64,000 nucleotides of DNA from Macrobrachium rosenbergii. Its lineage: Eukaryota; Arthropoda; Malacostraca; Decapoda; Palaemonidae. Of this stretch, positions 44,715-57,505 are shown piece by piece. The translations under genes were made by a program, and so were the position numbers. The notes beneath the pieces were generated by a model that worked only from the letters and a program-made list of their open reading frames with translations, ran no database searches and had not been told where the DNA came from. How positions within the stretch are numbered: position 1 is the stretch's first letter; each line of letters starts with the position of its first letter. The DNA lies in the NCBI RefSeq assembly GCF_040412425.1, contig NC_089749.1, positions 15,127,662-15,191,661 of the forward strand. The letters run 5' to 3'.

Positions 44715-46215
44715 AACTTTAGGGGAAAGGTCTTCATACTTTATCATTGCTTAGAGAACGTAACCGATAAATTACATCCCGGAAACACTACTGTGCAGAG
44801 CGAACGAGTCCGTGTAAGCAAAGAGAGACATTACGGGACGTCTTCGCAGCTTACTGTGTCATATTTATATTTTGAATATCAGTTAAAAGCTGTGAATTCT
44901 CCGGCATTCGAAGCTTTTAAGTGCGAACTTGCTCCGGGGAGGAGGTGACCTCATTTGTGAATATTTAAGGGTAAGTTTACCCCGGGCGCAAAGAAATGTC
45001 GCGAGCCACAGGCTAGGCAGACTTACCTTAGGGTAGTCTTTCGGGAGGATAGGTTAAACCAAGGATGGCCAGACTGTGGCGTGCATGGTACATTGAACCT
45101 CAGAGATGTTAAGAGGGTAGAACTATAGGGTAGAACTCGCCTTCTGTAATTAACCTGAAATTTTACTATTTTCTGTAGTTAGGCCATTTTGGGCGCTTAT
45201 CAACAATTTATCGTTATTGTTTGGTGGTCGACTGTAATTAACCTGTAATTAACCTTAGAAGTTCAGGGTAGTTTGGATGACCGAGGGACGCGTCCACAAC
45301 TCATTAACAACGGCTCTCAATGAAAAATTGCACAGAGTAAATGTTGCTTAGCGTGCATGATTCTACCCAAAAATTAACTTACTTTACCAATTTGCTTGAT
45401 TTTCCCGAACGACAATTTTGGGTGGCTGATTGAGGAAAATGGGGGGAGAGGGGGGGACACAGTCAGATGGATACCTATCCAGCCAGTTGTGTTACAATAT
45501 GGACTCGAAATTGAGGAAAACCCTCTTAAGTATGAGTACTAAAGGGAAATGGCATTTTGAGAAAAGTTGGGGATAGGGAAGGATCGATACCGCTGTCACG
45601 GGGGGTCCGGGGGCAGAGCCCTCCCCCCCTGCTAAGTAACATGGCCTACTAGGTTAAGGTAGGTTATGTTAGTATAGTTTCTTTTATAATAGGATTCCTT
45701 CACCGGGCCCCTCCCCTTCCCTTAGCCGATTCCTTCTTGAAGATATGGCTCCCAGATGCCTTGCACATGCACAGGACCATTCCAAGTGGCCAGCTTAACA
45801 ATAACATGTCCACTCCCCCTTCCTGTGTTTTACCCCACCCAAAACCCCGCATCCCCAAAGGGTCCCCAACCTTGTTGGATAGAAATGTGAGGTTATTAAT
45901 AATTGACTGCCGATCAACAACACCACTTTCTTCATCAACAACACTCACAGTATAGGAAAACTCAATTTCTAAGGTAATAGGACGTGTGTACTTATTCTAT
46001 ATATAGTATTACCATTAAGAGAAAAGCCATGCATTCATGCAAAAAATAATGATGAAATAAAAAGATAAAGAATATCTACAATAATAATAACAGCAACTAA
46101 TTATCAAACCAAATTCAGTAATGCCATTAAAGTAAGTAAAGTTCATCTCGTACTTATAGGAAATCTTTTATCTAAACTGCTACATGTATCCATATTGATC
46201 ATATTTTTATCTAAT

Positions 46216-46725
<510 letters not shown>

Positions 46726-46934
46726 TAAATATGTATAACCTTCAGATATGTTCATACTATATGATATGAAGGACTGAAAATATATACAAGTTTGTATGTA
46801 TGTATATATATATATATATATAAAAATGAAAAATTTGGTGCAAAATGGGTATTTGTGTAAAAGCAAAAATTGAAAAAATTTGGTGCATGGGATGCAAAAC
46901 ATTGGCCGCCCCTGCTTTAGACTATTTATGGATG

Positions 46935-47056
46935 TTGACCAAAGGCTGGCTAGGTTAGACTACAGCAGTGCACGGTGACCAAAGGCTAGGTTAGACCATA
47001 GGAGGGCACGTTAACCAAAGGCTAGGTTAGACTATAGCAGGGTACAGTGACCAAAC
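46935..47056. repeat. 36-bp tandem repeat, about 3.5 copies
   Basis: The unit ACCAAAGGCTAGGTTAGAC, followed by TATAGCAGGGCACGT or a close variant, is repeated. The first copy has a 4-base insertion (GGCTGGCTAGG) and the last is truncated. Confidence 0.85.
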
Positions 47057-47099
47057 TTAGCTCACAGTAATTTAAAGTAAAGGGTTGCTCCTAATCTAT

Positions 47100-47560
47100 G
47101 CATGCCTTACCTACCCACATCCTTGTATTCTACTCCTTTTGTATTTTCCACCAAAAACCCAGGTTTCCCATTGTGGTCTCCATTTATAGGATATATGAGC
47201 GTATCTACAAATAGGCTTATCGTACTAATTTGCTATTGAAATGAATGTCAAAAACATGTAAACCACACCCTAAATCATGGGGTAATCATATTTTCAACTC
47301 CAGAATGCAATTAGGCTATAGTTTTCAATAAACCTTATTTTAATTGGAATCAGAACTTGCAGACGTGGGCTGTCATGGCGACATTAGAATACAGTACCTA
47401 CTTGTAGGCTTATTTCACTCATGGATTTTCCCCCACTTGAAAACCCCCCGTTTCCTCCTGTTGTTCTCCATCATTGTAAGATATAAGGGGTGTCAGTATC
47501 TTGAAACTATTAATTTGTTCCTAAAATAAATATCAGAAACATAAAAAAAAAAAAAGAATA
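47100..47560 (+). repeat. Diverged interspersed repeat, family C copies 2 and 3
   Basis: Two copies lie about 280 bp apart, ending AATGTCAAAAACATGTAA (about 47.26 kb) and AATATCAGAAACATAAAA (about 47.55 kb). Both carry a Pro/Cys-rich-looking CC-rich stretch, then GATATA(T/A)G and ATTTG. The second ends in an A-run, as a retroposed copy would. Confidence 0.55.
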
Positions 47561-48708
47561 TGCAAGGGACAAGAGATACAAGTCTCCAGTAACCGAACAG
47601 CGACTGTGAACTGATGCTGGTTTTTTGTAGCAACGCTTGAATTCCAGAATCCTGGCTAAATTGGCAAAGCTTAAAAGAAAAGAACCATTCAGCTTTCAGC
47701 ACTGCTCAGGTACCCATGTTTCCCAGTAAAAATTAAAAAAATAAAAACATTTGGGTATGTTAATTATCCTTACCCACAATGCACTGGGACAAGCAAAATC
47801 CGGTTGGGGTCTCCACTCCCGTGATGGTGTTAACAAAACAACTTAGAAAAAAATCTAAGTAGGTGATAACATTCATTGGCAAATATCTTGATAACATTAA
47901 ATTTGCAATAGATTAAAGCATGAGCTTCATACTAAGCATTTTAAGGAGACTTAAATCACAGCATAAAAACACCAGTTGCAAATTATGATTTAAAGTAAAA
48001 TAATATCAAAATTTTATATAGCCTAGTCTGAGTACTTACCTTGGCCAAGGCTTTGTCATTTTTAGGGCTAGGCTAGATGCAGATACAGTATGTTGTAACC
48101 CAGTAGCCAAGTGTAGTTTGGAAAAGAAAATGGAGCAAAAAGCACTATTGCCATTTTAGCTTGATGATGTAGGCTAACTTCGTTATCCCACCAGACTATG
48201 CACTTCTAAACACATTTATTGGCCTTGGATTGCATCTCAGTTATCAGATCATCCTCAAAACATATTTCAGCTGGCATACATAAAACCTTGATAGGGTGCT
48301 GTACCCTGACCTGGCTGTTCCGCCTCCCTCCAAGGTGATAATATTCATAGTAGAATGATGTGTGAGCTACTGTTCTGCACTATTACTGGATAAAAAGTGT
48401 ACAGTAATCTCTCTCTTATCCACACTAATAAGTGTAAAGTGGGTGCATAAAACTGGGATGTGGTTAAGAGAATACAGTACTATATGATTGTCTAATAAAA
48501 GCCCATGAACCCATCAATATTACATTTTTTGTAAGCCAGTGTCTCATTTGAGTCCTTCATTGTTACATCTAAGCTACTTATTTGCAACTGTGTACTTTAT
48601 CACCACACACAAGTGATGCTTACAAACGAACCATAGTAGTACTGTGTACAGTATATGTATTGTACTTTAAGTTATAAATATTGTTTACATATAACTGTGA
48701 TAAAATAA

Positions 48709-48711
<3 letters not shown>

Positions 48712-48772
<61 letters not shown>
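48712..48772. repeat. CT microsatellite
   Basis: About 30 CT units, 0.8 kb upstream of the STK40 coding exon. Confidence 0.95.
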
Positions 48773-48777
<5 letters not shown>

Positions 48778-49526
48778 CATTATGGTATCCAAGGAAAATA
48801 ATTTGAACACTTACTAAATCAGACATCTTGTTGTGCTACTGTTGATAATAAATCCAATGTGTCATCCATGTCCAATAGGCAGAGCGCCAAATCATCAGCA
48901 CACACAAAAAGACAACTAAAACATGAGCCATAGCATAGCATAGGGCAACAAATGCAGTCACTAAATGTACAATTTGCTGAATTTCAGATTGCACACTTCA
49001 CAAGTGAGTCAAGTCATGGGACTGAGGGCCATTCAGTGTTTGGATTTCTTCCCACCCACATCAAAGTTTTGTGACTATTACTGCTTTCCCTTCACCCAAC
49101 CCCCTTCTCTCCAACATGAATAAGCCAGTCAGCACACGTTGGCATTAAGCCATTTAGTGAACAAGCATTACTAGGCAAGCTTATTTGGCTGCCCTAAGGT
49201 TATTAAAATATTTTTGCTTCTACTCAAGAACATTTGATGTTTGCTATACGGCTGCATGTGAGTATTCAGCTTTATCCACACTTTGGCAGTTTCATATGTT
49301 TAGACTTTCACGCTGAAAAGAGTGCACTTAAAGGCATAGTGCAGATTGGGAAAAAGTGGATAAGAGAGGGAGTATTGTATGGTGTTATGTTTATACTCTA
49401 GTTTTTAATGGTTTGTAAACATGGTTTTCTTAATATGTATGGGTTTATGTTAATGGTTTTTGCATGTGTTAGTAGATGATTGATTTATCTGTAAGATCTC
49501 AATAGTAAACATTTTTCTCTTTTTAG

Positions 49527-52500
49527 GGCAGTAAGTGACTATAATTGCAAGTTGCTGATGAGCTGCTAAGATGAAGCGTTCCATTGAAGATTCACCTGAG
49601 TCTGAGCCCCCGAGGCAACGTCCAACACTCAGGCATCCCAGTTCTGCATCCTCAGAAGCACAAATAGATGGAGATGGTGGGGGAGAAACTTCTGACAATT
49701 CTTGCCCTGTCAGCACAGCAGCTACCACTTCCAGTTCTTCAGTTTGGGCTGCTCAATGTACTTCACCTCAAACGACCACAGCAAAAACTGCTTCCTCATC
49801 TCTAGCTGTTGTAACTACTAGTTTTATCACTACCTCTGCCTCTTCAAGTTCAACTGTATTTCCAGTTGCCTCTGGTGGGGCACTTGAAGCTGAGACAGGA
49901 AACAGTCCGACATCCATGGCAGCCTCAGTTTCCCATCCTGGTCAGTTAGAAAAAACAGATTCTTCTTCTCAGTTAGAAAAAACAGATTCTTCTTCTGCAG
50001 CTACAGTAAGTGATATAAGCTTGCCCATAGTACCTGTTTCACAGGGACAAGAAGTGACAGATGAATTAGGAGCAGCTACAACACCTATTACTTCGACATC
50101 TGTTTTGCCCTCATGTTCCGTCTTAACGACTTGTGCAGCTACAGCCTTTCAGACAGTGTCCTTTTCTAATGATGGGACTGTCACTTCAGGTCCAACAACA
50201 TCATCAAGGGAACCGGATGTTTGTGAGTCTAATACCAGGGTTTCAGTTACCATGCCTGTTGTATCTTCATTTTTGTCCTCATCTTCACCCTCATTTCTAG
50301 CTATATCTTCATCTGATGTCAGTTTAGCATCCTCATCTAATCAGAATTTGACACAGTCAACAGACTCTCTACCGTTATTAACAGTTTCATCTGATTCATC
50401 ACCAGAGTCTTCCAATGATTCCGTAGGTGTGGTACCTGTCACGTTTAGCAGTGTTGGGGATGTTCCACATTATGACTTAGTCTCAAGTACAAGTGTTATC
50501 CGGCCATTGAATGATAGCAGACCAGAGCAAATTCCAGCAGATGCAGTTGTTGATATTTCTACTTCTGGACAGTCATCAGATTCATTAACACTTACTTCAT
50601 CTTCGTTACTTGATACAGATAATGCAAACCTACATGGTCTTTTTGGGAGTCCCAGTTATGGTGATGACCAACCAGAAGTTCCTCAAGTAGAAGAAGAAGA
50701 TGAATATGAGTCTGCTGAAAGAGACCATACCCATTCAGAAGAAATTGCACCAGAAAACTTGATGTTAGAGGACCCCAGTACAGCTTTATTAACTTCAGGA
50801 CCTCTGTGCATTTCACAGACTGGAGAACCTTTGGCTGAATGTGGTGAATTGAGTAGAGAAGAGGAAAGAAAGCTTAAAGAAGAGTTGATCTTACAGTCAG
50901 GGAAAGTTCCATCTGCTGGTGAAACTATTCCTAAAGGACAACTTCGTCGGGCTGGGCCTTATTTATTAGGCCCACGTTTAGGGTCTTCCCCTGTTAGGTC
51001 CATTGTCCAGTGCTTAGCACGACGAGAAAATACAGATGAATTCTACACTCTCAAGATTTTAACTGTTAGAGATACCAGCGAGGAGAATCAAGATGATCGA
51101 CAAGGTAAGATGCTGCTTCACACTGAACATTCTTTACTATCATTATTATCTGGACAGCAGGGTGTCATTCAGCATCATGGTCTCTTCCAAGACTATGCTG
51201 TTGGTGTACATGAACCAAGTGAGGGACGGATGGTGGCCACAGGTAGACTTGTACGTCGTGTCTGTCTAGTGCTTGACTGTGTAACCCCTCAGGATTACTG
51301 TCCACATACTGCAGACCTAATTAACCTTCAACATTATGTTATTACAAAGGAAAAACTTAGCGAGCGTGATGCCTTAACCATATTTTACAATATTGTGTCA
51401 GTTGTCCATAGTTTGCATGAGCAAAACATCGTACATCGAGATTTAAAGCTTGGTAATCTTGTCTTGCACAGAGCAACACGAGAAGTTACCATAACTAACT
51501 TTTGCCTCGGTCAGCACCTTCCCTCAGAACAAGACCGTTTAAGAGACCAGAGGGGATCCCCTGCTTATATTTCTCCAGATGTTTTAAGTGGTAAACCTTA
51601 TTTAGGTAAACCCTCTGATATGTGGGCCTTGGGTGTTGTTCTTTTCACTATGCTGTATGGTCACTTTCCCTTTTATGATGCTTTGCCTCAAGAATTATTC
51701 AGGAAAATTAAAGCTGCTCAGTATGTCCTCCCTAAAGGGGATAAACGTGTCACTGAAGGCACAAAAGACCTAATTCGTGGGTTGTTGGTTTTAGATCCTC
51801 TAGAGCGGCTTAATTGTTCTCAGGTTTTGGCAAAGTTAACAGCTATGATTACTCCGATGTGTAGTGATATGCCTTGTGATGATCAGGTTGTACCAGAATT
51901 GGAGGAAAAAAATAATACAAAATCTGATAAAAGTCACCATTCAAACCTGCAGTCTTCCAATAGTGGGGGCAGCAATATCATTGATCATGGTTTTGGAAAT
52001 TCCATTGCAAGGACACGGAGACTAGCTGGAAGAGATGGAGACAGTCAGAGTTCAAACATAGATGTAATATTGCAGCAACTGGAAGATAGCCATAATAACA
52101 ACCCAAAATCATCTACTGGCAAGGGTATTAGCACTAGTATTTGCAATTCTAGCAGCAGTGCTAATAAAAGCAATGGTGTGATTTCATGTATTGTAGGCGA
52201 TGCACGGCCTTTAACCCAAGCGGAACTATCAGAACATCGTCATCTGTTACCTCATACTTCGCGAATAGCTGAATCTGTCAGCAGAAGTTCAGGACCACCA
52301 CCAAGTGTAACAGTTGTTGTCAGCAGAAATAGCAATGATAGGTTTAGCTCTATTCTGTCTCTCAGGTCATCTGGTATGAGAAATTTTCCATTGAATCCAC
52401 TGGGACCTCCTCCCAGCACCAGTCACTCGCAACCTTCACCAAACTTGACTATTCCCCCAGCACCATTACCTCCTCATGTGCTGTCCTCTCGCTTGTCGGT

Positions 52501-52993
52501 GCCAATGTCTGCGATGTCTGGATCTTCACCGCGACTTCCTCCATCACCGTCTCTGCCGTTGCCATCTCCTCTTTTGCCCTCAAGCAGCTCTGGTCTACCT
52601 TCAACCTTAAGTCGATCTCATACGGGCCTTCCAACATTTGGAGTCTTTTCCGGTATGAATCAATCCCAGTCACAGTCTCCGGCATCGGTGGTATCACACA
52701 ACCCAATTCCTCCTACTGGTTCACGGAGTCGTTGGGCACCTGGTGTCCATCGTATAGTTCATAACATTTCAAGTTTGCAACATTCAGCTTCAAACAATAA
52801 TGCTGAAGTTAATGATCAGAATGCAATAAGTCAAAGACCTACTGAAAATGGACATGCAGAAAATGATAATGAGTCTGCTTCAAGTTCTTCCTCATCACTT
52901 CCAAGGAGACCTTTCCACTTGGCTCTTAGACCAGGGAGAGGTCGAGCTCAGACTGCAAAAAATATCAGGCCCTATCGCCATGTTAGACGGTAA
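49527..52993 (+). CDS. STK40: STK40 pseudokinase, enlarged
   Basis: The coding frame 49571-52993 is uninterrupted (1140 residues). An in-frame TGA at 49559-49561 fixes the start, and an acceptor (CTTTTTAG, 49525-49526) shows an upstream untranslated exon. Residues 1-455 are a Ser/Thr-rich extension starting with a basic stretch (MKRSIEDSPESEPPRQR). The kinase fold spans about 460-762: the glycine-loop region GPRLGSSPVRSIVQ, Lys495 in FYTLKIL, VHRDLKLGN with Asp624, TNF at 642-644 in place of DFG, GSPAYISPDVLSG, and WALGVVLFTMLYG. This pattern, with ITNFCLG, is diagnostic of STK40, a nuclear pseudokinase adaptor linked to COP1. DQVVPE at 771-776 resembles the COP1-binding VP motif. A Pro/Ser-rich tail of about 360 residues ends in a basic run. 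The vertebrate protein is about 435 residues as I recall. Residues 126-142 contain a duplicated QLEKTDSSS. There is no coding intron. Confidence 0.95.
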
Positions 52994-55900
52994 TACAGAT
53001 AGTTTTGTACAGTATTTCAAGTTTTGTACAGTGTTTCATTACTGAATTTTATGTTGTATATTTAATATTTTTTTTTTTTTTGCAATTAAGCTCTTAATTT
53101 TAAATATCTTTTACAGTATTTAAAATTTGATTTCATCATCATTAATACAAGCTGTGTACCTTGATTTTAGGATTTAAATTGAGATACAGTATCAGATTGG
53201 CGAGCGCAGTAATTTTACTGTGCTTAGCATGGAATTGCAGTTTTGTAAATTAATTAAATAAATCATTTTTATTTAAAACTGAACTGGCAGAGCTAAGATC
53301 ACCTTGTGCAAGATTTCTATATTTTCTTATATATTTTAGTCTTTGCATCAAAAAGACCCATTATTTTTGTTGTTGGAATTGATTAGTAGACTCTTTAACC
53401 TGGCTCAGATCTTGGAACTGGTGATTATTATTCTTGTCCCTCTTGTACAGTAAAGTTACCATATAACTTTTGAATAGTGGACAAAATGGCTCAGTGTAAA
53501 TAATAATTTTAGAAAAATAACTGCACTTCTAACTCACCCCAGTTTGTAAGTGTTGTAGATAGCTTTGTATTGTCATAAGAACACAATGTATCTAATACTG
53601 TATGTGAAGTTTTGTAATACCTAGTAAGCCTAGGGCACATATTTTTAAGTACTTAAAATATAGCATAGGAAGATGTGTGTTCTCATGCTGGTTTATGCAT
53701 TCTGAACAGTGTTGGTATGTATATATTGCTTGTTTAACTTTATTTGTGAAGCCATTTTATTTCATGATACTTTAAAATAGCATTGCAAAAAATGGACGTT
53801 TATGCTTAATCTATTCCTGTGGGGTATGAAAAATTATGTTATAAAAAATCAAAGATGAAAATGCCTACTCACAATGGACCAGTTTTGAGTATGCATTAGA
53901 ATAGTTGTCTTGGCTTTCAAGTAATGGCTAATAAAAGCTTGTAATGAAAACCTACATCAAATTTAGATTGTGGTCACAGGCTGTGGTCACAGGCCATGGA
54001 AGTCTTGGAAAAGTTTCATATCAAGAGAGACAAAAATGGTTTATTTCAGGTACTGTTGTAGTTTAAAATAGCTACTCTTTTCATTAAATTCTATGGAATG
54101 ACATAACCAAATCTATAGAAGTTATTTATTTACTGTGAAAATGTGATTATGCAAAATTTTTTATTTTAGATATAAATTTAATTTATGCTGTAAGTATGCT
54201 TGTGTAACAATTTCTCCGATTTTCAAGGTATATCCTACTTTACTCGTATTTGTAAAAACTGCTAGAGCCTGGAATTATTGCCTTGAAAGGTAAGAGCATA
54301 GGTGCATTTTTCATGCCAGTTCTTTTCCAGGTGTCTGTTGATTGTTTTACAATGGTCTGAAAGTTTATGTGAGTATTTTATTTATAACTGGTGTTTGGAG
54401 TGTTAAAATGCCTTGTTATGTTATTCAGTCCTTATGTGTCTGTTAGTATTCCTAAGCTGTTTCAATTATTTGTCAGTTTTTCTTCATTGCCAGTCTGGAG
54501 TTAGGGAAAATACAGAATAGGCAATTCTGTGGATACAGAATAGGGGATTCCATAATAACAATACAGTACAGCACCAGTGAAACCAGCTGAAATACTTATT
54601 GAAGAGTGGGAGCAATCAGGAACATACCTTGGGGGGAAAATTCAGGACTGTACCCAACAGGAGCTCAGAGGAGGGACCTTGTGAGGCTGTGAGAACCACT
54701 GAAGTTGAAATGCAGAGGTTCATGGTAAACTTTGGAACTGCAGGGGCCAAGTGTTGAAAAAGCACAGTGGCCTAAAGTGAAGGACAGGAAAGGCCACCTC
54801 CATTAATTTGAATTTTGAGTCCTTTGTGCCAAACTTTGTTGAAGGCCTTTGTTGAGACTACATTACATCTGTGTCCTTCTGTTTGGGTCATAGCGATGAA
54901 ATCATTGATTTTCGTATTAATATTGGTGTGACTAGCTGGGTCCCTCTGCCTTTGATAAAGACATATTGATTCTTGATAACTAGGTCATTTTCATGGAGGA
55001 CTTTCACCAATGTGTAAAACCATAGCTCCATAATTTTTCCGTGAAGTTCTAGGAGTGTTATTTATTTATGGTGTATCACTTGCTCAGAATACCCTTCTGA
55101 TTTTTTTAGGAACCTTTTCACTCCTGATGTTTAAATGTCCAGGTAGTAGCCCCTTATTGGACAGAAACCTTAACGAGCATTACTTAGAACAAAGGGGTGT
55201 TGAGTTTTTGAAAACTTGGGGATAATTAATGTGGTTCGTGAAATTTTCTTTTATCCAAAAGCTTCACCTACTATTGTCAACACGATTCAAAGTCATTTAA
55301 GTTGGCTGTAGAACATCTGGTTTGCATTGCTGGTTTTAACTTTTTGTAGCTCAGAACAGGGTTAAAGGTAGTCTTCCCCCAGAATTTTGTGCTGCTAAAG
55401 GTGCTGTTGTTCCAACCTTGTTTGTTGGGGCTTCTTGCATTTGTTATGAGTGAAATGTGTTTATTTAGATTAGTTCACATTTTTATGGAAAGTAGACATT
55501 TTTATACTAATGATAGTGGGAAAAGGTAGAAAAAGTTGGTGTTGTGTAGTTGATAATCTGTGAAGCAAAAGTAGAACAGTATTAAGTCATGACAAAACTG
55601 TAAGGTTGTAATACTGGACTGAAATAAAGATTTACACAGTATTTAGGGTTTGTTAAAGAATTTGTGAAAGGTATGTGGAATATTGTCTGAATGATGTGCT
55701 TTTTATATCTGAAATGTATAACATTTTAATCATACAGTATATCTTTGGTTACATGTTAAAATTTTTTATGTTGAGCTATTATGAAATGCAAATTTTTATC
55801 AGGTAGAGCTATTTTGCTACATTAATCTGTGATATTTTGCAGCTTTTAGAATGAATTTTGTGTGATTTGTGTTTCAATAACTTAATTTTCAGTTAGCATA

Positions 55901-57217
55901 TAGATCGTACTGCCCTTTTTTCTTAACCATTAGTGTTCCCATACAAGATTACTGACAATATCATTACCAGTACCCTAACCAATAGTGATGGCACTAAGAC
56001 TAAGATCCAATAGACAAAACTTGTGTGATAATTAATGACTAATGCTTCAGGTCTTTTGTTCAGTTGTATTGGACTACTGTGCTCATGTCTTGATGTAAGG
56101 ACCCTTCAGAGATCTTTATCTATTTAACATGATTGCTTGAAGTGATGGTTTCCTTTTTCCTGGCAATGTGGTTTAGACTTCCCAGAAAGTATCTTATATG
56201 CCTATCTTCCTAAGCACTTTTTACTTTTCAACAGGGAATTACCATTCTCATGATTTTCTTTATACTGTACTATTTTTTTCTATTTCACGTACAGTTCTTT
56301 CTTAGGTTATCAGGTCAGTTGAGAAGCACCAGTTTTACCATGAACGCAACTCTTGATGTTCCAGTAATCCTCTACTTCCAAGTTGAAGTATATTTTGCCC
56401 TTAAATAGAAAAGTAAGTAATATTTGGTGTAAATGGCTAGTTGCCAATTAGTAAACAATTAAATGCTGGCAACACCAGACTACTTTGGTGGCCAAGTGCA
56501 TATCAATATGAATATGTCACTGAGGATTTCTTCACTACAGAAATTTGAGATTTGAGATGATTGGTCTAGTTAAGTTGTACATTAATACTGCAATCTTAAC
56601 TTGAAGCAGTTTGAATCTGTAGACAGTTTGCGTCACTGCCTGGTTGCCTCATCATCTCGTCTTCAAAATTCTTGGCCTCATAGAAAGGATACTCATTATA
56701 GAATAAAGATTACAGTTCACCATTTCTGTCTTTTTACCATACTGGGTTTACTTTCAGATGTCAAATTTCTCAATCTTATTGAGTTCACCTACAGATGTCA
56801 GATTTAATTTTGAGAGCCTTTTTAGTGGAAGAGTCAAATACAACTTCCCTGTCTCAGTTTGCCTACTTTCATAACTTATTCCATGGGGGGCCAGTGATGC
56901 TAATCACTGTCTGCAATGTAAACGTTCATAGCAAATTACTGGTGAGTTTGCTGACCCATTCCTTGTCTTTTGATTTGTGTTGAATGCTTAAAATGAGTCA
57001 TTTGTACAGGTATTTAAAAAGTATTAGGTACGGATTTCTAAGCAAGGACAGATAAGTAATCATTCAATGAGATGTGAAACATTGTCTAGGGACCTCAGGC
57101 TTAACTGAAGACTGCCTGACACCAAGACAACTCCATTAAGATATCAGCCAGTCAGTCAAACCTATCTATATGTTGATTTAATCCTAATTAGCCATCTGGT
57201 ATCTGAAAACTATTTCT

Positions 57218-57505
57218 TGTGATGATATCAGTATTTATAAGTTGTCAACTTCACCTTTCTTTGTGGTGTGATGATATCAGTATTTATAAGTTTTCAACTT
57301 CACCTTTCTTTGTGGTTGCAACTGAAGTGAGGAGCATAGACGGCTGGAAGAGGGGGCATCTCTTAAAGGGATCTGCCATACTTGCTTAATTAACATTGTT
57401 AATAAATGATTGTACATCAGGGATATTGGTCTTGCTGCTGTAACCATTTATTAAATGATTGTACATCAGGGATATTGGTCTTGCTACTGTGACCATTTAT
57501 TAAGT
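57218..57505. repeat. Two adjacent tandem duplications (48 bp and about 52 bp)
   Basis: GTGATGATATCAGTATTTAT and the next 28 bp occur twice (57218 and 57266) with one mismatch. About 90 bp further on, TAAATGATTGTACATCAGGG through ACCATTTATT is also doubled. Both pairs are nearly identical, so the duplications are recent. Confidence 0.9.

Noticed and set aside
45590..45640. G-rich/C-rich inverted stretch that looks like a transposon end
   Set aside because: No matching opposite terminus or target-site duplication was found nearby.
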